Shown here: positions 46,335-56,965 of the stretch, one piece after another | Layout: each line of letters starts with the position of its first letter | Numbering within the stretch: the first letter of the stretch is position 1 | DNA from: Tolypocladium sp. Sup5 PDA-1 | Lineage: Eukaryota; Ascomycota; Sordariomycetes; Hypocreales; Ophiocordycipitaceae | NCBI GenBank assembly: GCA_000750105.3 | Contig: JPHH03000060.1 | Coordinates: forward strand, 1 to 64,000 | DNA length: 64,000 nt | Direction: 5' to 3' | The notes under the pieces: model-generated | What the model was told of the DNA's origin: nothing | The model's input: only the letters and a program-made list of their open reading frames with translations | Database searches by the model: none | Position numbers and translations under genes: made by a program

Positions 46335-46790
46335 CATTGGGATCGAGATTTCGATCCTGATCAAGACCCTTGGTATGTGTATGGTGCTCGGTTTGGATAC
46401 GACAACCGTCGTTGTTATTTTCTCCTCGACCATGGCCGATCTCTTAACGACGATGAGATACCAATACTACGATACGAGTGGACGGGGCAGTCGCTGTAAG
46501 GACCCCTTGGGCTGAGTATCTCGTCATTCATCTAACATTGGCCAAACAGCAAATCCATATCGCAAGCCCTGCCTGCGGATATGCAAGCTAAACTTGCAGA
46601 GTACCCCTTTACTCCTCCACCCACGCAAAATATGCTGAGGAGGCCACGAGATGCTCCCACTATGCGGCAAAGTATTAGATCGAGGCTTCGGTCCGATATG
46701 AGTCTCTTAGATGCTGATTTTCAATTCTTGAGGAGAATCCCGAGGAAGCAAGGTGGGTTAAAGAACATGTTGAGTCGCGATTCTGGTTGA
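46335..46790 (+). pseudogene. 5'-truncated gene remnant
   Basis: Two exons (46335-46495 and 46550-46790) join across a 54-nt intron with GTAAGG, CTAAC and ACAG signals. They give a protein-like frame: HWDRDFDPDQDPWYVYGARFG, then RRCYFLLDHGRSLNDDE, RYEWTGQSLKSISQALP, TPPPTQNMLRRPRD and RIPRKQGGLKNML before a stop. There is no start codon: upstream the frame closes at TGA about 15 nt before the first codon, and no acceptor is evident. It looks like the 3' part of a fungal hypothetical gene whose 5' end has been lost. Flanking DNA is more A/T-rich than elsewhere, as in decaying sequence. Confidence 0.55.
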
Positions 46791-47756
46791 AAATTGAGTC
46801 CTTCGTTCAACCACGAAATGAAGGGTAACCAATTAATTATTGGGAAGGACCTGGCTTGTGCTCGCCATCGAATCTGTGGTTGTAGTTATCTAAATTCGGT
46901 CTCAGTATCAGCCATGAGGGTCTCCTGTGCTGTCCAGAAATAGTTCGTGATCGATATGTGCGTTTTATTTCTGCTTGATTTATTCCATAATCAAGAGCCA
47001 CGCCCTCGCCCTTAAGCTAACTCGTGATCGAGAGGCAACAAGAGAGCAATCAAGGTGATCCGGAATCTGATTTGACTAATAAAAAAGAGATGAACAATGA
47101 GACCGATGTTATGCTCTTTTTGAGTTGCCCTCCGGGTTGCGTCGAATGGTGCGACACTCCAACGACGAATCCTCGTGTAAGCCAGCCTGGTGACAAAACC
47201 GGCGACGACGCTAAAAAACAATAACCCAACTTGCCCAACGCCACACGCCCTCGACAAAGCCATCACCCTTGCCGACTTTGACAGCATAAACCTGGAGGTG
47301 GGCCGACGGACGGATCGAGCTAACACGATGCCATGATGATGAGCGATCCAAACGCCATCAGCCCTGGAGGGGTCATGGATTAGTAGTATGTACTGGATGT
47401 ATTCCTCGGAACCGTCAGGGGCCGGTCCGTTGTAGGTACCTACTCGGGTAACGCGTGCTTCAGCCGGAGCCCATGAGACCCGAGAGTCGGCCCATGCGTG
47501 ATGGTCCCATCTGGCACTGTGTAATCCGCTGCATCCGCGGCAGCCGATACAGTGTGCGTTGCCCCTTGCGTAGATTCGGAACACGGTGTTAGTGGGTTGA
47601 CATTTAGGCATCTTCCGGCCGCGGTCCGCCGAGGTTCCCCTCGCAGCCCTGTTCTCCCACACATGCATGCCTTCACCACTCACCTGCAAAATATGGCGCT
47701 CGATCAAGCCTTTCTTCGATCGAATAATCCTTCAAATATAAGGCAAAAAAATAAAA
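46791..47756. other. Intergenic, A/T-richer
   Basis: A long minus-strand open frame (47012-47707) has no start codon, domain or bias I can support. No other gene seen. Confidence 0.5.
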
Positions 47757-47876
47757 ACATACAACAGCCGGGGTTCGCTGGTCGTCACCGACCCAACTAC
47801 TAATCTGCCGCTTGCAGGCTTGTCTCTCGGAGATCAGACGGGATCCAGAATTGCTCCTACAGCTATGGTCGTATGT
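47757..47876 (-). rRNA. 5S ribosomal RNA gene (copy 1)
   Basis: 120 nt on the minus strand beginning ACATACGACCATAG and ending GTTGTATGT, so the two ends pair as the 5S terminal helix. The internal segment TTAGTAGTTGGGTCGGTGACGACC is the 5S box C/helix IV region. A T-rich terminator follows downstream on the minus strand (47740-47756). It is identical, base for base, to the plus-strand copy at 58023-58142. Dispersed single 5S genes are normal in filamentous ascomycetes. Short open frames across it are spurious. Confidence 0.93.
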
Positions 47877-47898
47877 GCCTGTTTCCAACACAAATTGC

Positions 47899-47905
47899 CT
47901 TATAT
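47899..47905 (-). promoter_or_regulatory. TATA box of 5S copy 1
   Basis: TATAAGG on the minus strand, starting 29 nt upstream of the first 5S nucleotide, the position of the TATA element known for Neurospora 5S genes. Confidence 0.75.
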
Positions 47906-49461
47906 CCACATCTGCCACTATCTTCCTACGGCGCTCCACGGGCTACCCTACACCGGCTCTTGGGGCCGAAATATCACCAGCGGTCGACGCGTTATGGATG
48001 CAAGATGCTACCAGCTAAGTGTATGTACATTGTTTGGCTTTTGCTGCTGGCAAAGTTGAATGTGTGGACCTATGGCGTGGCTGTTTTTACGCATGGGGAT
48101 GCAAAGCTTAGAGTTGAAATCGGTCCTCTGAGACACCAGTCAAGTTGATCCATCCCCCAGTGCACGGGGTGGATTCATACACGCATAATGACGACAGATC
48201 TTCACTAGGAATAAACAGGGAGATAGTCCGAGCAGCAATGGGAGAGTTCAGTCGATAGACGGATTAAACCGTGTCATTTAAGGTTGTTCGTGGAACCTTT
48301 CTACACATGGAAAGTGGCTGAACACTGGCGTTGCATGGGTCTTCACTAGCACGTGGTTTGGATATCAACATCCTGACGTGGCGCATCGTTTGGACTTCAT
48401 CAAACATGACGGCCGTGGTCAAATCGAACTTTCACCCGAATGACGCATCCACGCATCGCTTCCACATTGTCGTGCGAATGCAAGCATGGGAACAAACCAG
48501 GCCCGTGTGACCTGACCTTGTCCGTCTTTCTAACCAAGGGATTACTGTGCCTCGGTGAAAGACGACTGAAAGCTCGGACCAGAGCACCAGCAAATGATGC
48601 ATCTCCTCTCGATACGAGGCCCCAACGTCGTGCATTGTGTTTCCAAGGTGGATTTGCCTTGAGCACGGCGTTGCTATCCGAGTTTTGATCCATCGAGAGC
48701 ACCTGTCTCTGGCGAAGCTGTTCAACGTTATACAAGACTCTGCTTGGCGAGTGGTTGCATTTCGGCCGCAGCTGCGAAGCCTCGAGAGCAAAAAAGAATT
48801 TGCACAGAGCTCCCTCTTTGAGCAGACAGACAAACATGGCAAATCCTTTCAACGTGGCTCAGCCTTGGAAACCGGGCTGAAGCCTGCGCTCCACGGCGAC
48901 TGCGTCTTCGCACATCGTTATTGAGATCGAATGACATCTATCGGAAAAGACACAATAACCCAGCAGCCTCTCATGGCCTGCATGTCTGCGACAAGGATCC
49001 ACACTGAGACAGGACAAACACCTCTCAGAGGCTGAATACCCTCCCTCGCCTGCTTCCCTCGTTTCTCGTTGGCTGACTGAGGGAAAAAAAAAAGTGCTCT
49101 TGCCTTGCTTGCCATTGCCTCGTTGGCGGTGACGACGTTGCGGTCCCAGCAGCACTACCACGGACTCCCGACTGCCACCTGCTTCGCCCCTCCCGTCGGT
49201 TGTGTTTGCATTCTGCACTGCCGTCGTTCGTGGGACACGGGTTCATTGCCATCATCGTGCTCCTCCGATACTTGGCAGCGGACAGAGTGGCAGATTCTGC
49301 TAAGACGACATCGGCCCAAAGGCGTGCCATGGCAGCACCGCCTTTCGCTTGATCTGGGAGTCCCGTCGCTTCCCCCCCCCAAAAAAACAACAACAAAAAA
49401 CGGCCTTTTGGGGGCCGCTTCCCCCTTCCTCGCTGTCCATGTAAACCGGGCAAACGTCGAA
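47906..49461. other. Intergenic
   Basis: No supportable gene between the 5S gene and the small membrane protein. There is a poly-A run near 49383 and C/T-rich leader sequence from about 49150. Confidence 0.55.
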
Positions 49462-50428
49462 ATGGGCGTCTTTTTCATCGGGTGGGAGCTGTGGCAGGAC
49501 ATGTCATTCGTGAGCGCCTCCCTGGACCCTGCTGTGCCCGCGGCACGTTGGACTGACCCGGCCCTTGCAGGTCCTCGCCTGCGCTATCGTCCTAGTCTTT
49601 GCAGTCGGCGTCGCGAAGCTGTGGTGGACCAACCGAAAGCTGCGGAAATACGAAATCATCGAGGAGGAGCGGCGAGCGCGGCTGGCGGAGATGCGACATT
49701 GCGGTATCGATTCGTTGGGGACAAACGAGATTCCCTTTGGAGTCCGCGCGCTCGAGAGCGGCGTCGAGGTCGAGGGCATCTGGGTATCGCGGTCTAATAC
49801 CCCCGATGACAGCCAAATCGCCTCATCCGGGACGCTGATGGACGAGCCGACGGGGAAGTGGAAGGGCAAGGAGAAGATGGTGGGTACGAGCCTTCCCAAT
49901 GGCTTTGAGACATCCGATGCATCAGCCAAAGGCAACGGCCGTGCTATACCATCTCGAACGCTAGCGAATAACGGAGCCAGGCATTCGGAATGGTCGTCGA
50001 GCGATGTGCAAGACCCGACAGAAGAAGCAGAAATGTTAGCCATGGATCCACGACTCGGGCCATATTACCTGCCCACAGGGCTACACGAAGATCCGCGAGG
50101 AACTGAACGATCGAACACCTCATACGACCGAGGCTCGTCTACGCTTTGGCCTTTCAGTACGCAGCAGCGCTTTCTCGGGGCCGGGACGTCTGCGAATCCG
50201 TGTCCGAGGGAAGCCCCAGGCGACGCAGCATTGTACGGCTCTGCCGCAGTCTATGCCAACAGAAACACGAGACGACTCAATACAGGATTCGAAGTTCTCC
50301 CGGCAGGAGTTCTTGGGCCTAGGCAGGAGTTCCTGTCCCACAGCCTAAGCGATTCGAACGGCGACGACGATATGACGCAACAACCCAAACAACCTCCGTC
50401 GAAATTACGGAAAAAGCCTCGCAATTGA
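49462..50428 (+). CDS. Fungal single-pass membrane protein (301 aa)
   Basis: Two exons (49462-49509, 49571-50428) across a 61-nt intron. The spliced N-terminus is MGVFFIGWELWQDMSF|VLACAIVLVFAVGVAKLWW, putting one transmembrane helix at about residues 15-35. Directly after it comes a charged helix, NRKLRKYEIIEEERRARLAEMRHCGI, and then IPFGVRALESGVEVEGIWVSR, a conserved fungal block that looks like a sorting or interaction motif. The remaining 200 residues are disordered and end in basic KLRKKPRN. I recall similar fungal hypothetical proteins with the same N-terminal block. Function unknown; the tail probably faces the cytosol by the positive-inside rule. Confidence 0.82.
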
Positions 50429-50874
50429 CAAGAATTGCGTGCCCATCCGACACCATATAATGTAGTTATGTCAGGGGTCAGATATCGAGCAGCGCATCTC
50501 CCGAGAGTGCCGGTTACGGCCCGAAGGTATGCGGATGCCGCCGTGCATAGATACTTATGTTTTCACGATATTTTGTACATGAATGAGACACGCCATATGA
50601 TTCGTTACCGGGAATAACTAGAATACAAGCGGCGAATGCATTTTGAAGACTTTGCGAAGAACATCGTCACCCTTTGCTCCTTTTGCGTGACCGGCTTATA
50701 TTACTAGTTCCGCATTTCGGGAATAACGTGGTGGGAGCAACTCGCAAACGTAAGCGCTGGGTAGGTTGATAGCAAGACTCCCCTCAACTGGTCGATCATA
50801 TATCAAGGCCGTCTCCCCAGCGCGAACGACAGTGGAACATGAGCACTTCGTAAACATCATCAATACTTGTAGCA
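50429..50874. other. Intergenic
   Basis: About 450 bp, 3' flank and promoter of the methyltransferase. Nothing else seen. Confidence 0.6.
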
Positions 50875-51888
50875 ATGTCATCACCATCTGTAGTTGACCA
50901 GGCGGCCACGAGTGGCTTTGACAATGCTGCGGCCTACGACGCGCACCGCCCGTCGTACCCGCCCCAGGCTGTCCAGAGCCTCCTGAGCCACCTGGACGTG
51001 GCGAGCAAGCCCAGGGCCAAGGTAATTGACCTCGCCGCGGGGACGGGCAAGTTCACGGAGCTGCTGGCTGCGCGGGAGGAACAGTATGAGATACGGGCGG
51101 TGGAGCCCGTGGTTAAGATGAGGGACAATTTGACAGCCAAAGGGCTGAATGGCGTGGCGGTGCGTGACGGTCTTGCCACGAAGATGGATGTTCCCGATGG
51201 CTGGGCAGATGCTGTGATTGCGGCTCAGGTAAGTTGTGCTTCCCGTACTGAACATGCCATGTGATGGCCGGCATTGATTACTGAATCTGTCCCTTTCGCA
51301 GTCATTCCATTGGTGAGTGGAGATCCCAGCCTTCACTTGAAAGCTGCTTACGATCCTAGGTTCGCCAATGAAGACGCCCTGGAGGAAATCCGCCGAGTTC
51401 TCAAGCCGGGAGGCAAGCTGGGCATGATCTGGAACATCGAGGACTGTTGGTGACGCCTCGCTACCAAGACCTCGAGCCCCGATCACTCACCGTCGTCACT
51501 AGACAACCAACCCAGGAAATGGACCGCCTCGACCAAGTGGGAGCAAGCCATGAAGGAGCTCATCCTCAGCCTCCCACCGGGCGGCCCGCCGCGCTTCCGA
51601 GACGACAAGTGGTGGGAGGTGTTTGACCGCCAGTCTCGCGCCGCGTACCCCTTCTTCTCGACGCCCGTCGGCGAGGAGAGGCTGCCGTTTACGGTTTGGC
51701 TGACCAAGGAGAGGCTCTGGGACCGGATCAACACCCTGAGCCACGTCGCTGTGCTCGAGGGAGCGGACAGGGCGGCTTTCGTGGCCAGGTTCGAGCAGAT
51801 CTTGAAGGACGGCGATGGGAGCTGGAACGATATGAGGGAGGTTGAGTTTCACGGCACGACGCCGTTTGCGTGGACGACGAGGCTGTAG
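50875..51888 (+). CDS. SAM-dependent methyltransferase (class I), with an 11-nt micro-exon
   Basis: Four exons (50875-51228, 51302-51312, 51360-51445, 51503-51888) encode 278 residues. A methyltransferase-11/25-type Rossmann domain is visible: VIDLAAGTGKFTELLA (motif I, SAM loop), IRAVEPVVKMRDNL (acidic end of beta-2 replaced by AVEP), DAVIAAQSFHWF (motif IV) and IRRVLKPGGKLGMIWN. The C-terminal 130 residues form a Trp-rich cap. The SFHWF motif is split over three exons and needs the 11-nt exon TCATTCCATTG. Close fungal and yeast relatives (Crg1/Tmt1 type) methylate small molecules such as aconitate or act in lipid homeostasis; the substrate here is unknown. Confidence 0.9.
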
Positions 51889-51982
51889 ATATGGCTGGCG
51901 TGGAAGATCCCGAGACGACATCCGAGCAGCGGGACAGTCAGGCAGATTGACAGAATAATTCAATTAAATATTCATTCGTCCC

Positions 51983-52357
51983 TCATGAGTCCGCGGAAAT
52001 GTACATTACTGGAAACCGTAAGCTTGGCCGTCCATATCATGGCGCAGAGTCTGCGGGCTCGCTCACCGTTGTTGCCTCGCACAAAGGCGTCGCCATACTC
52101 CCTCCGCTTCGTGCCGTTGACGAACTCCTGCGTCTTCTCCAGCGCAATGTTCATGTATCCATCCACGGACTGCAGCTCTCCTGTTTCCAATCCATCGTTA
52201 GCCGTCAGGTCCCCATCTGCGCCGACGAGGTGGCTTGGCTCTCACCCTTGTACACGACGCCCGAGTTGAGCTTCACGATGACTGGGTTGCCGATGATGTC
52301 GCTCAGGAAGCTGGAGGGGTCCTTGCCCTCGCCCTGCGAGATGGCTCCGTTCTCCAT
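51983..52357 (-). CDS. LSM6: U6 snRNA-associated Sm-like protein LSm6
   Basis: Three exons on the minus strand (52357-52246, 52180-52067, 52008-51983) give 83 residues, the usual LSm6 size. The Sm fold is complete: LSDIIGNPVIVKLNSGVVYKGELQSVDGYMNIAL (Sm1) and YGDAFVRGNNVMYIS (Sm2, with the RGNN loop that contacts RNA). LSm6 is part of the LSm2-8 ring on U6 snRNA in the nucleus and the LSm1-7 ring in cytoplasmic mRNA decay. The last exon codes only about nine residues. It is divergent from the SUMO-like-domain gene. Confidence 0.96.
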
Positions 52358-52830
52358 GGCCGGGGATGTGCGCGGTGAGTGGCGGGTACGTGGGTGGTAC
52401 TTGGTGTGGTGAGCGGCTCTCGGTGAAGACTTGTGAGGGTGGGTGATGAGATTTGAGGTGAGGTTCGATGGCCTCGACAAAACGTACCAGCGATAAGGCA
52501 CGGGACCGTGCCAAGGGCTCGCACTGTGGTGCCGTGTCCCGCTGTGCGGCTGCCCACGCCTGGGGCGGCAGCGCTGTTAGTGCTGCACCTCGCTGAATTC
52601 CGCCCTAGCAACGGGCTCGCTTCAGCCCCTAAAGGCGCTAAACAAGCCTGGGGGACCCCGCCGCGTGACACGCTTGACCGATCGTCAGCGCCTAGGCAGG
52701 TTCCCGATCGTCTCCAGCCCAGCTACTTTGACTTCACAACCACCGATTTTACCGACAACATATTAAGGTGCTGCGCCGCCTCGCTTCGCACGCTTTGAAA
52801 CAAGCTTTGCCGAAACCGCAAACTCACGCC
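52358..52830. promoter_or_regulatory. Bidirectional promoter (LSM6 / SUMO-like-domain gene)
   Basis: A 473-bp gap between divergent start codons; it must carry both promoters. No coding sequence is seen within it. Confidence 0.6.
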
Positions 52831-54383
52831 ATGGCGGACGACGCTGCTCTCTCCTCGCCAAAGAAGGTGAAGAAGCTTCCTTTCAAGCCGACAGCTCTGC
52901 GCAAGACGTCGCAGCTGAAGCTAGCCTCCGGCGACGATGACACGAAAGGCGACGACGACGGCCTGGCGCTCTTTCGGAGATCGAAGGAAATGGCGCCCAT
53001 CGTGGCCGCGGATCGCGAGCGCAGGTTGAAGAAGAAGCAAAAACAGGAGGAAGAGCGAAGGCGGCGCACCTCTGCCGCGATGGGCAAGCGGCCGCTGGAA
53101 GACGACGACGACGACGACGATGCACCGCTCGAGGACAAAGAGACGCAGCATGAGAGGAGCCCCCTGGGTCGACGGCAAGATGAGCAGGCCCAAGACGTCT
53201 TCACGACGGACGAGTCCTTGACAATTGATGATGGGCCGAGCTTTAGGTTTGTCGAGCTCTTGATCTTTCTGGCTTCATCTCGCGCTGACATATTGCTAGC
53301 GACCTCGTCACGCCACCAGCGTCAAAGCGGTCCAGAATCGAGTCGACCCCGTCCAAGACACCGAAACAGATTCTAAGCTTGGAGGAGGCGGATGTCTTCG
53401 CGGTGGATTCGCCGTCCACACGAGTTCTCCGATCCCACTCCAAGCTCGCCACCCCTATCAAAAGCTTCCAAGAGAGCATGTCTACATCCGGGAGCGCTGC
53501 AATCATCCCTCTAGACTCCGACGACGGCGAAGACGACGATGTCATAGCTATTTCAACTCCATCAAGGCGGCGCCGAGACACCAGCATCGAGGTTGTCGAC
53601 GACTCTCCCGCGCTACCCCCCCCTGAAGACGACGACGAGTTTGGGGAATACGTCCGCAAAGCAGAAGAACAACGCGCGCGCGATCTGGCCATGCTGAGAG
53701 GCGGCGCGGACGGAACTCCCGAGAAGGAGAAGGAGAAGGTGGACATTCTGGTCACCTCCACCGTACCCAACACAGGGCCTTGCCTCATCAAGTTTCTGTT
53801 CGATAGACCTCTTCGCCTGGTGCGTGACAACTGGATCTTGCTGCAACGCCGCAAGGGTGTTCAGCTCTCGCTGCGGCAGGACGATGATTTGATTCTCACC
53901 TGGCGGCGGAAGAAGGTGTACACCGTCTCTACCTTGCTCAGCCTGGGTATCCGACCGCAGGCCGGTGGCCGTGTCCAGGTGGAAGATCATAGTCAAGGTG
54001 GCTTGAAAAATAGGGGCACTCAGGTACACATGGAAGCATGGACTCCTGAGCTCTTCCAGGAGATGGAGCGTGAGGAGGAGCTACGCCGCAAGCGGGAGGC
54101 TGGCGAGCTGTCAGAGGAAGAGGAAGACGCCTCAGAAGAGCCGCCGGAGCCGGAAGTCAAGATCAGGGTCATCCTCAAGGCACGGGGTTTGGAGGACGTC
54201 AAGCTCACGGTCCGGCCCGAGACGACAGTGGAGACGCTCGTGACGGGCTTCCGCGCGCAGAGAGCAGTCGGCTCGGACAAGGACGTGGGTCTCTATTTCG
54301 ACGGCGACAGACTGGAAGAGCATGTCACGATGGCTGACGCCGAGATCGACGACATGGACACGTTTGAGGTCCATATCAAGTAA
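52831..54383 (+). CDS. Rad60/Esc2/NIP45-like protein with SUMO-like domains
   Basis: Two exons (52831-53246, 53300-54383) encode 499 residues. The N-terminal half is charged and disordered with basic patches and an acidic DDDDDDD run. Two ubiquitin-like regions follow. The first (about residues 285-350) contains VDILVTSTVPNTG and the matching SLRQDDDLILTWRRKKVY. The second, at the C-terminus (about 425-499), reads KIRVILKARGLEDVKLTV to VGLYFDGDRLEEHVTMADAEIDDMDTFEVHIK, the SUMO fold without a terminal Gly-Gly. Tandem C-terminal SUMO-like domains define Rad60/Esc2/NIP45, which act with the SUMO machinery and Smc5/6 in DNA repair and silencing. The intron ends in TTGCTAG. Confidence 0.87.
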
Positions 54384-54835
54384 TGGCAATTTGCGTGCGG
54401 AGAGACATGCAAGGCATGATAGGCATGATGGATAGCGGCGTTCACAGGAGCGACGACGGAGACAGATACCCAGGGATATTTTGAACTTGATGGCTATTTT
54501 GCCAGGCAACAAACCACTTGCCAACCTTGACTTTCTCTGCAGGTTGCTCGTCGTAGAGGCTCGGCTGGACCACTCATCACGGCTCGGGTTTCCTTGTTAT
54601 GCCCAAGACTTGGCGCATCCAGTTAGAGTCTGGCGCTGCGAGACCTCGAGACAACTCCCCAACCTCGCCGCTAGAGCGGTATTGCCGAGACGCATCGGGC
54701 TTTTAGTTTCCTTTTTGCCACCGCCGGCGGGCCGATGCAGCGAAAGTCAAGGTATTCGCTCTTTGTATTTGCAAGTCAATACGTAGTTTCATTGACTACG
54801 GTAATTCATGGCGAAATAGGAACTGACAGCCAACT
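54384..54835. other. Intergenic
   Basis: 3' flank of the SUMO-like-domain gene. No gene seen. Confidence 0.6.
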
Positions 54836-55329
54836 ATGGATACTCTTCAAGGAGAGGTAGAGAATCATGGTTGTGCGACGACATCGGCATGTAAGATGGC
54901 GTGTACCAAGTTCAGAAAGCAACACTTCACGGCCGAGGAGGGCTTCAAGGCTCGGCACTGGATCAAGGCCCAGATCGACCTGTAGAAGGACGACGAGACC
55001 GAGACCGAGAAGCGCCAGTACGCCAACATCGGCTTCGGCATGTTCGCCAGGGACCACCGTAAGTTGAGCTCGACTGGCCTTCCCTGTGTCATCTCGATGC
55101 TAACATGGCATGTCTAGGCACTGGCCAGGCCGCCTGGTCCGACGACGTCCGCTACGGCGTCCAGCACGCCGACCGCCACAACATGTACTGCGTCGGCATC
55201 AGCTACCGCGGCCTGCGCAGCAACGAGCAGCTCGGCTTTAGCAGACTCCAGAGAAACGACTACTGCGGCAAATACCTGTACACCGCTGGCAAGAACACCC
55301 CTGGCAAGTTGGATCGGGCTGTCTCATAA
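54836..55329 (+). pseudogene. Small fungal protein gene with an in-frame stop
   Basis: Exons 54836-55058 and 55118-55329 join across a 59-nt intron with GTAAGT, CTAAC and CTAG. The frame is strongly protein-like: KFRKQHFTAEEGFKARHW, KRQYANIGFGMFARDHRTG, WSDDVRYGVQHADRHNMYCVGISYRG and RNDYCGKYLYTAGKN. It is broken once by TAG at 54983-54985 (GAC CTG TAG AAG GAC), with conserved-looking residues in the same frame on both sides. A point nonsense mutation fits better than a frameshift. A sequencing error or stop readthrough would make it an intact ~143-residue protein. No signal peptide is evident. Family not identified. Confidence 0.6.
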
Positions 55330-55843
55330 CACCATGGAGTGGAAGGATGCTAGTCGGGGTTTCCAGTCGGCTGCCTCAACTCTCAGGCTATCAACTGCTT
55401 CTACCTCACCCTCCACTAAAGCAACGGTTGATAGCCAAAATATTCAGCGAGGCAGGATAGGGAATAGGATATATGACGGCGACTAAACAGCTACTTCAGT
55501 CTTGGCTACGCCTTGGACAAGGCCTAGTGTTGTCAATGAATTAAGTCGGCCGTGGTAATTGTTCTCAACTCTACCGTGAATCGTAAGCCAGAATAGCGTA
55601 TTGAAGTTAAGATGCAATGTTGCATCACAGAGTCGCGTCGTCTTATTGCTGCCACAATGCCTCGCAAAGTGAACAAGAACTGGGCTGTATATGTATATAG
55701 TCGCTCTCCCCTCTCCCCTCTCCGCTTTCCATTGAGGAAGTAAAGCCATTCTCCATCTTCCATTCTCCTGGAACAGCTCTTTCTTCCCGTTTTCGCCTCG
55801 CCGCAGGCGGCCAGTGCGATGGAACACAACTGGCAAGATGCAA
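55330..55843. other. Intergenic
   Basis: A/T-richer 3' flank of the pseudogene and of the 2EXR gene. Nothing supportable. Confidence 0.6.
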
Positions 55844-56965
55844 TCAAAGCACAAGGGGGGGATGTTGGCAGTAAACGTGGCACTCTTTGGCGCAATGTCG
55901 GAACATAATCTTGGGAATGAGGACTGGGAGATTCGCCTTTTGTTGCACCACCCATGGATGATCCTCGTTGGGCTTATGCAGGAGACTCGACGGCTCCTCA
56001 TCGCCCTCTAAACTCGGACTCCATATGCTTTCCGGGTCTTGAATTCCTGCAAAACCGGCAGATCGAGCGTCAAGCCAGAGGTAGCCAATCAAGGCCGCCC
56101 TTGCCTGACCAAGCCAGGTGGCGACGTTGTTGCAGAAGAATCCGTTATAAAACATGTGGTCGAATATGGCCCCAGGCGCGGGGTCTCTGTCCGCAACTGT
56201 CGAAGCCCAGAGATCGCGGTATGCCTTCAGTCCACAGATATCGTCAATGTCGACAACCTGGACGCGCTCCTCGCCCAGTAGGCCAAAAAGACCCGACTGC
56301 ACGGCCACCTCGTCATCGACGTGTAAGACAATCAAGAAGATCGCCACGATAATTGGCCCTCTTGCATGGCGAACAAAAAGGCTTTCCTCTACCCATTTCA
56401 AAGAGGCAGGAACTATCACCGTCTCTGGGCCATCTGCGCCGTGGACGAAATGGAAAAGGTCAACCATGAGTGAAGGAGTCATGTTCATCTCGGCGGCTTT
56501 GGCCAAAAACACTGGAAGCACGCTCGTATTCGGCGGCCGCTCGATATCGAAAGACCCCGGATGATTCCAGTTGAGGTGCAAGATATCGATGGGAGGCTGC
56601 ACCCAGAGTTCTTTGATACCGGCGCATATGGTTGAGTCGTCGTAGAGCAGTTTATGCCCATTTTCCATGACGACCTGGTGAGATTCGCGGCATACCGAGA
56701 GGATCCTCGGCGGTGCAGAATTACGGTACGTCGTCTTCGGAGACCAGCATAGTTGTCCGACCAGGGCACCGCACTCATGCCACTGATCACCGCCGGTAAC
56801 CCAGGGAATGTTAACTTCGGCCACTCGAAGTGGCAAGCACAGACGCCAGATCATGCGACGGATTTCGGGTGGGAACCGGGAGAATAGAGGGAAAGACGGC
56901 TTTGCCATGTTGAGCTGCGGTGCTGGCCGCGAGCGGCTATCTCGAGGTGGTGAGAAGAGCGACAT
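55844..56965 (-). CDS. 2EXR-domain protein (fungal F-box-like family)
   Basis: A single exon of 373 residues from ATG 56965; a second ATG at 56908 would start just before the domain. The 2EXR motif, FPLFSRFPPEIRRMIWRLCLPLRV (given here in part: F-P-x-E-I-R-x-x-I-W), lies near residue 25. RILSVCRESHQVVMENGHKLLYDDSTI follows, the usual second block in which the resident refers to fields and coordinates of an old report. This family is greatly expanded in filamentous ascomycetes and has no established biochemical role. The C-terminal half (PESIWSPSLEGDEEPSS) is less conserved. There is no signal peptide. Confidence 0.82.
   Translation of the reverse strand: MSLFSPPRDSRSRPAPQLNMAKPSFPLFSRFPPEIRRMIWRLCLPLRVAEVNIPWVTGGDQWHECGALVGQLCWSPKTTYRNSAPPRILSVCRESHQVVMENGHKLLYDDSTICAGIKELWVQPPIDILHLNWNHPGSFDIERPPNTSVLPVFLAKAAEMNMTPSLMVDLFHFVHGADGPETVIVPASLKWVEESLFVRHARGPIIVAIFLIVLHVDDEVAVQSGLFGLLGEERVQVVDIDDICGLKAYRDLWASTVADRDPAPGAIFDHMFYNGFFCNNVATWLGQARAALIGYLWLDARSAGFAGIQDPESIWSPSLEGDEEPSSLLHKPNEDHPWVVQQKANLPVLIPKIMFRHCAKECHVYCQHPPLVL

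Noticed and set aside
47012..47707. 231-residue minus-strand frame
   Set aside because: It starts without an ATG, shows no recognisable domain and has rare-codon, random composition.
47757..47880. Inverted repeat pair first read as a transposon end and as protein-coding (LSEIRRDPELLLQLW)
   Set aside because: The 120-nt unit is a 5S rRNA gene with paired ends, box C region, TATA box and T-run.
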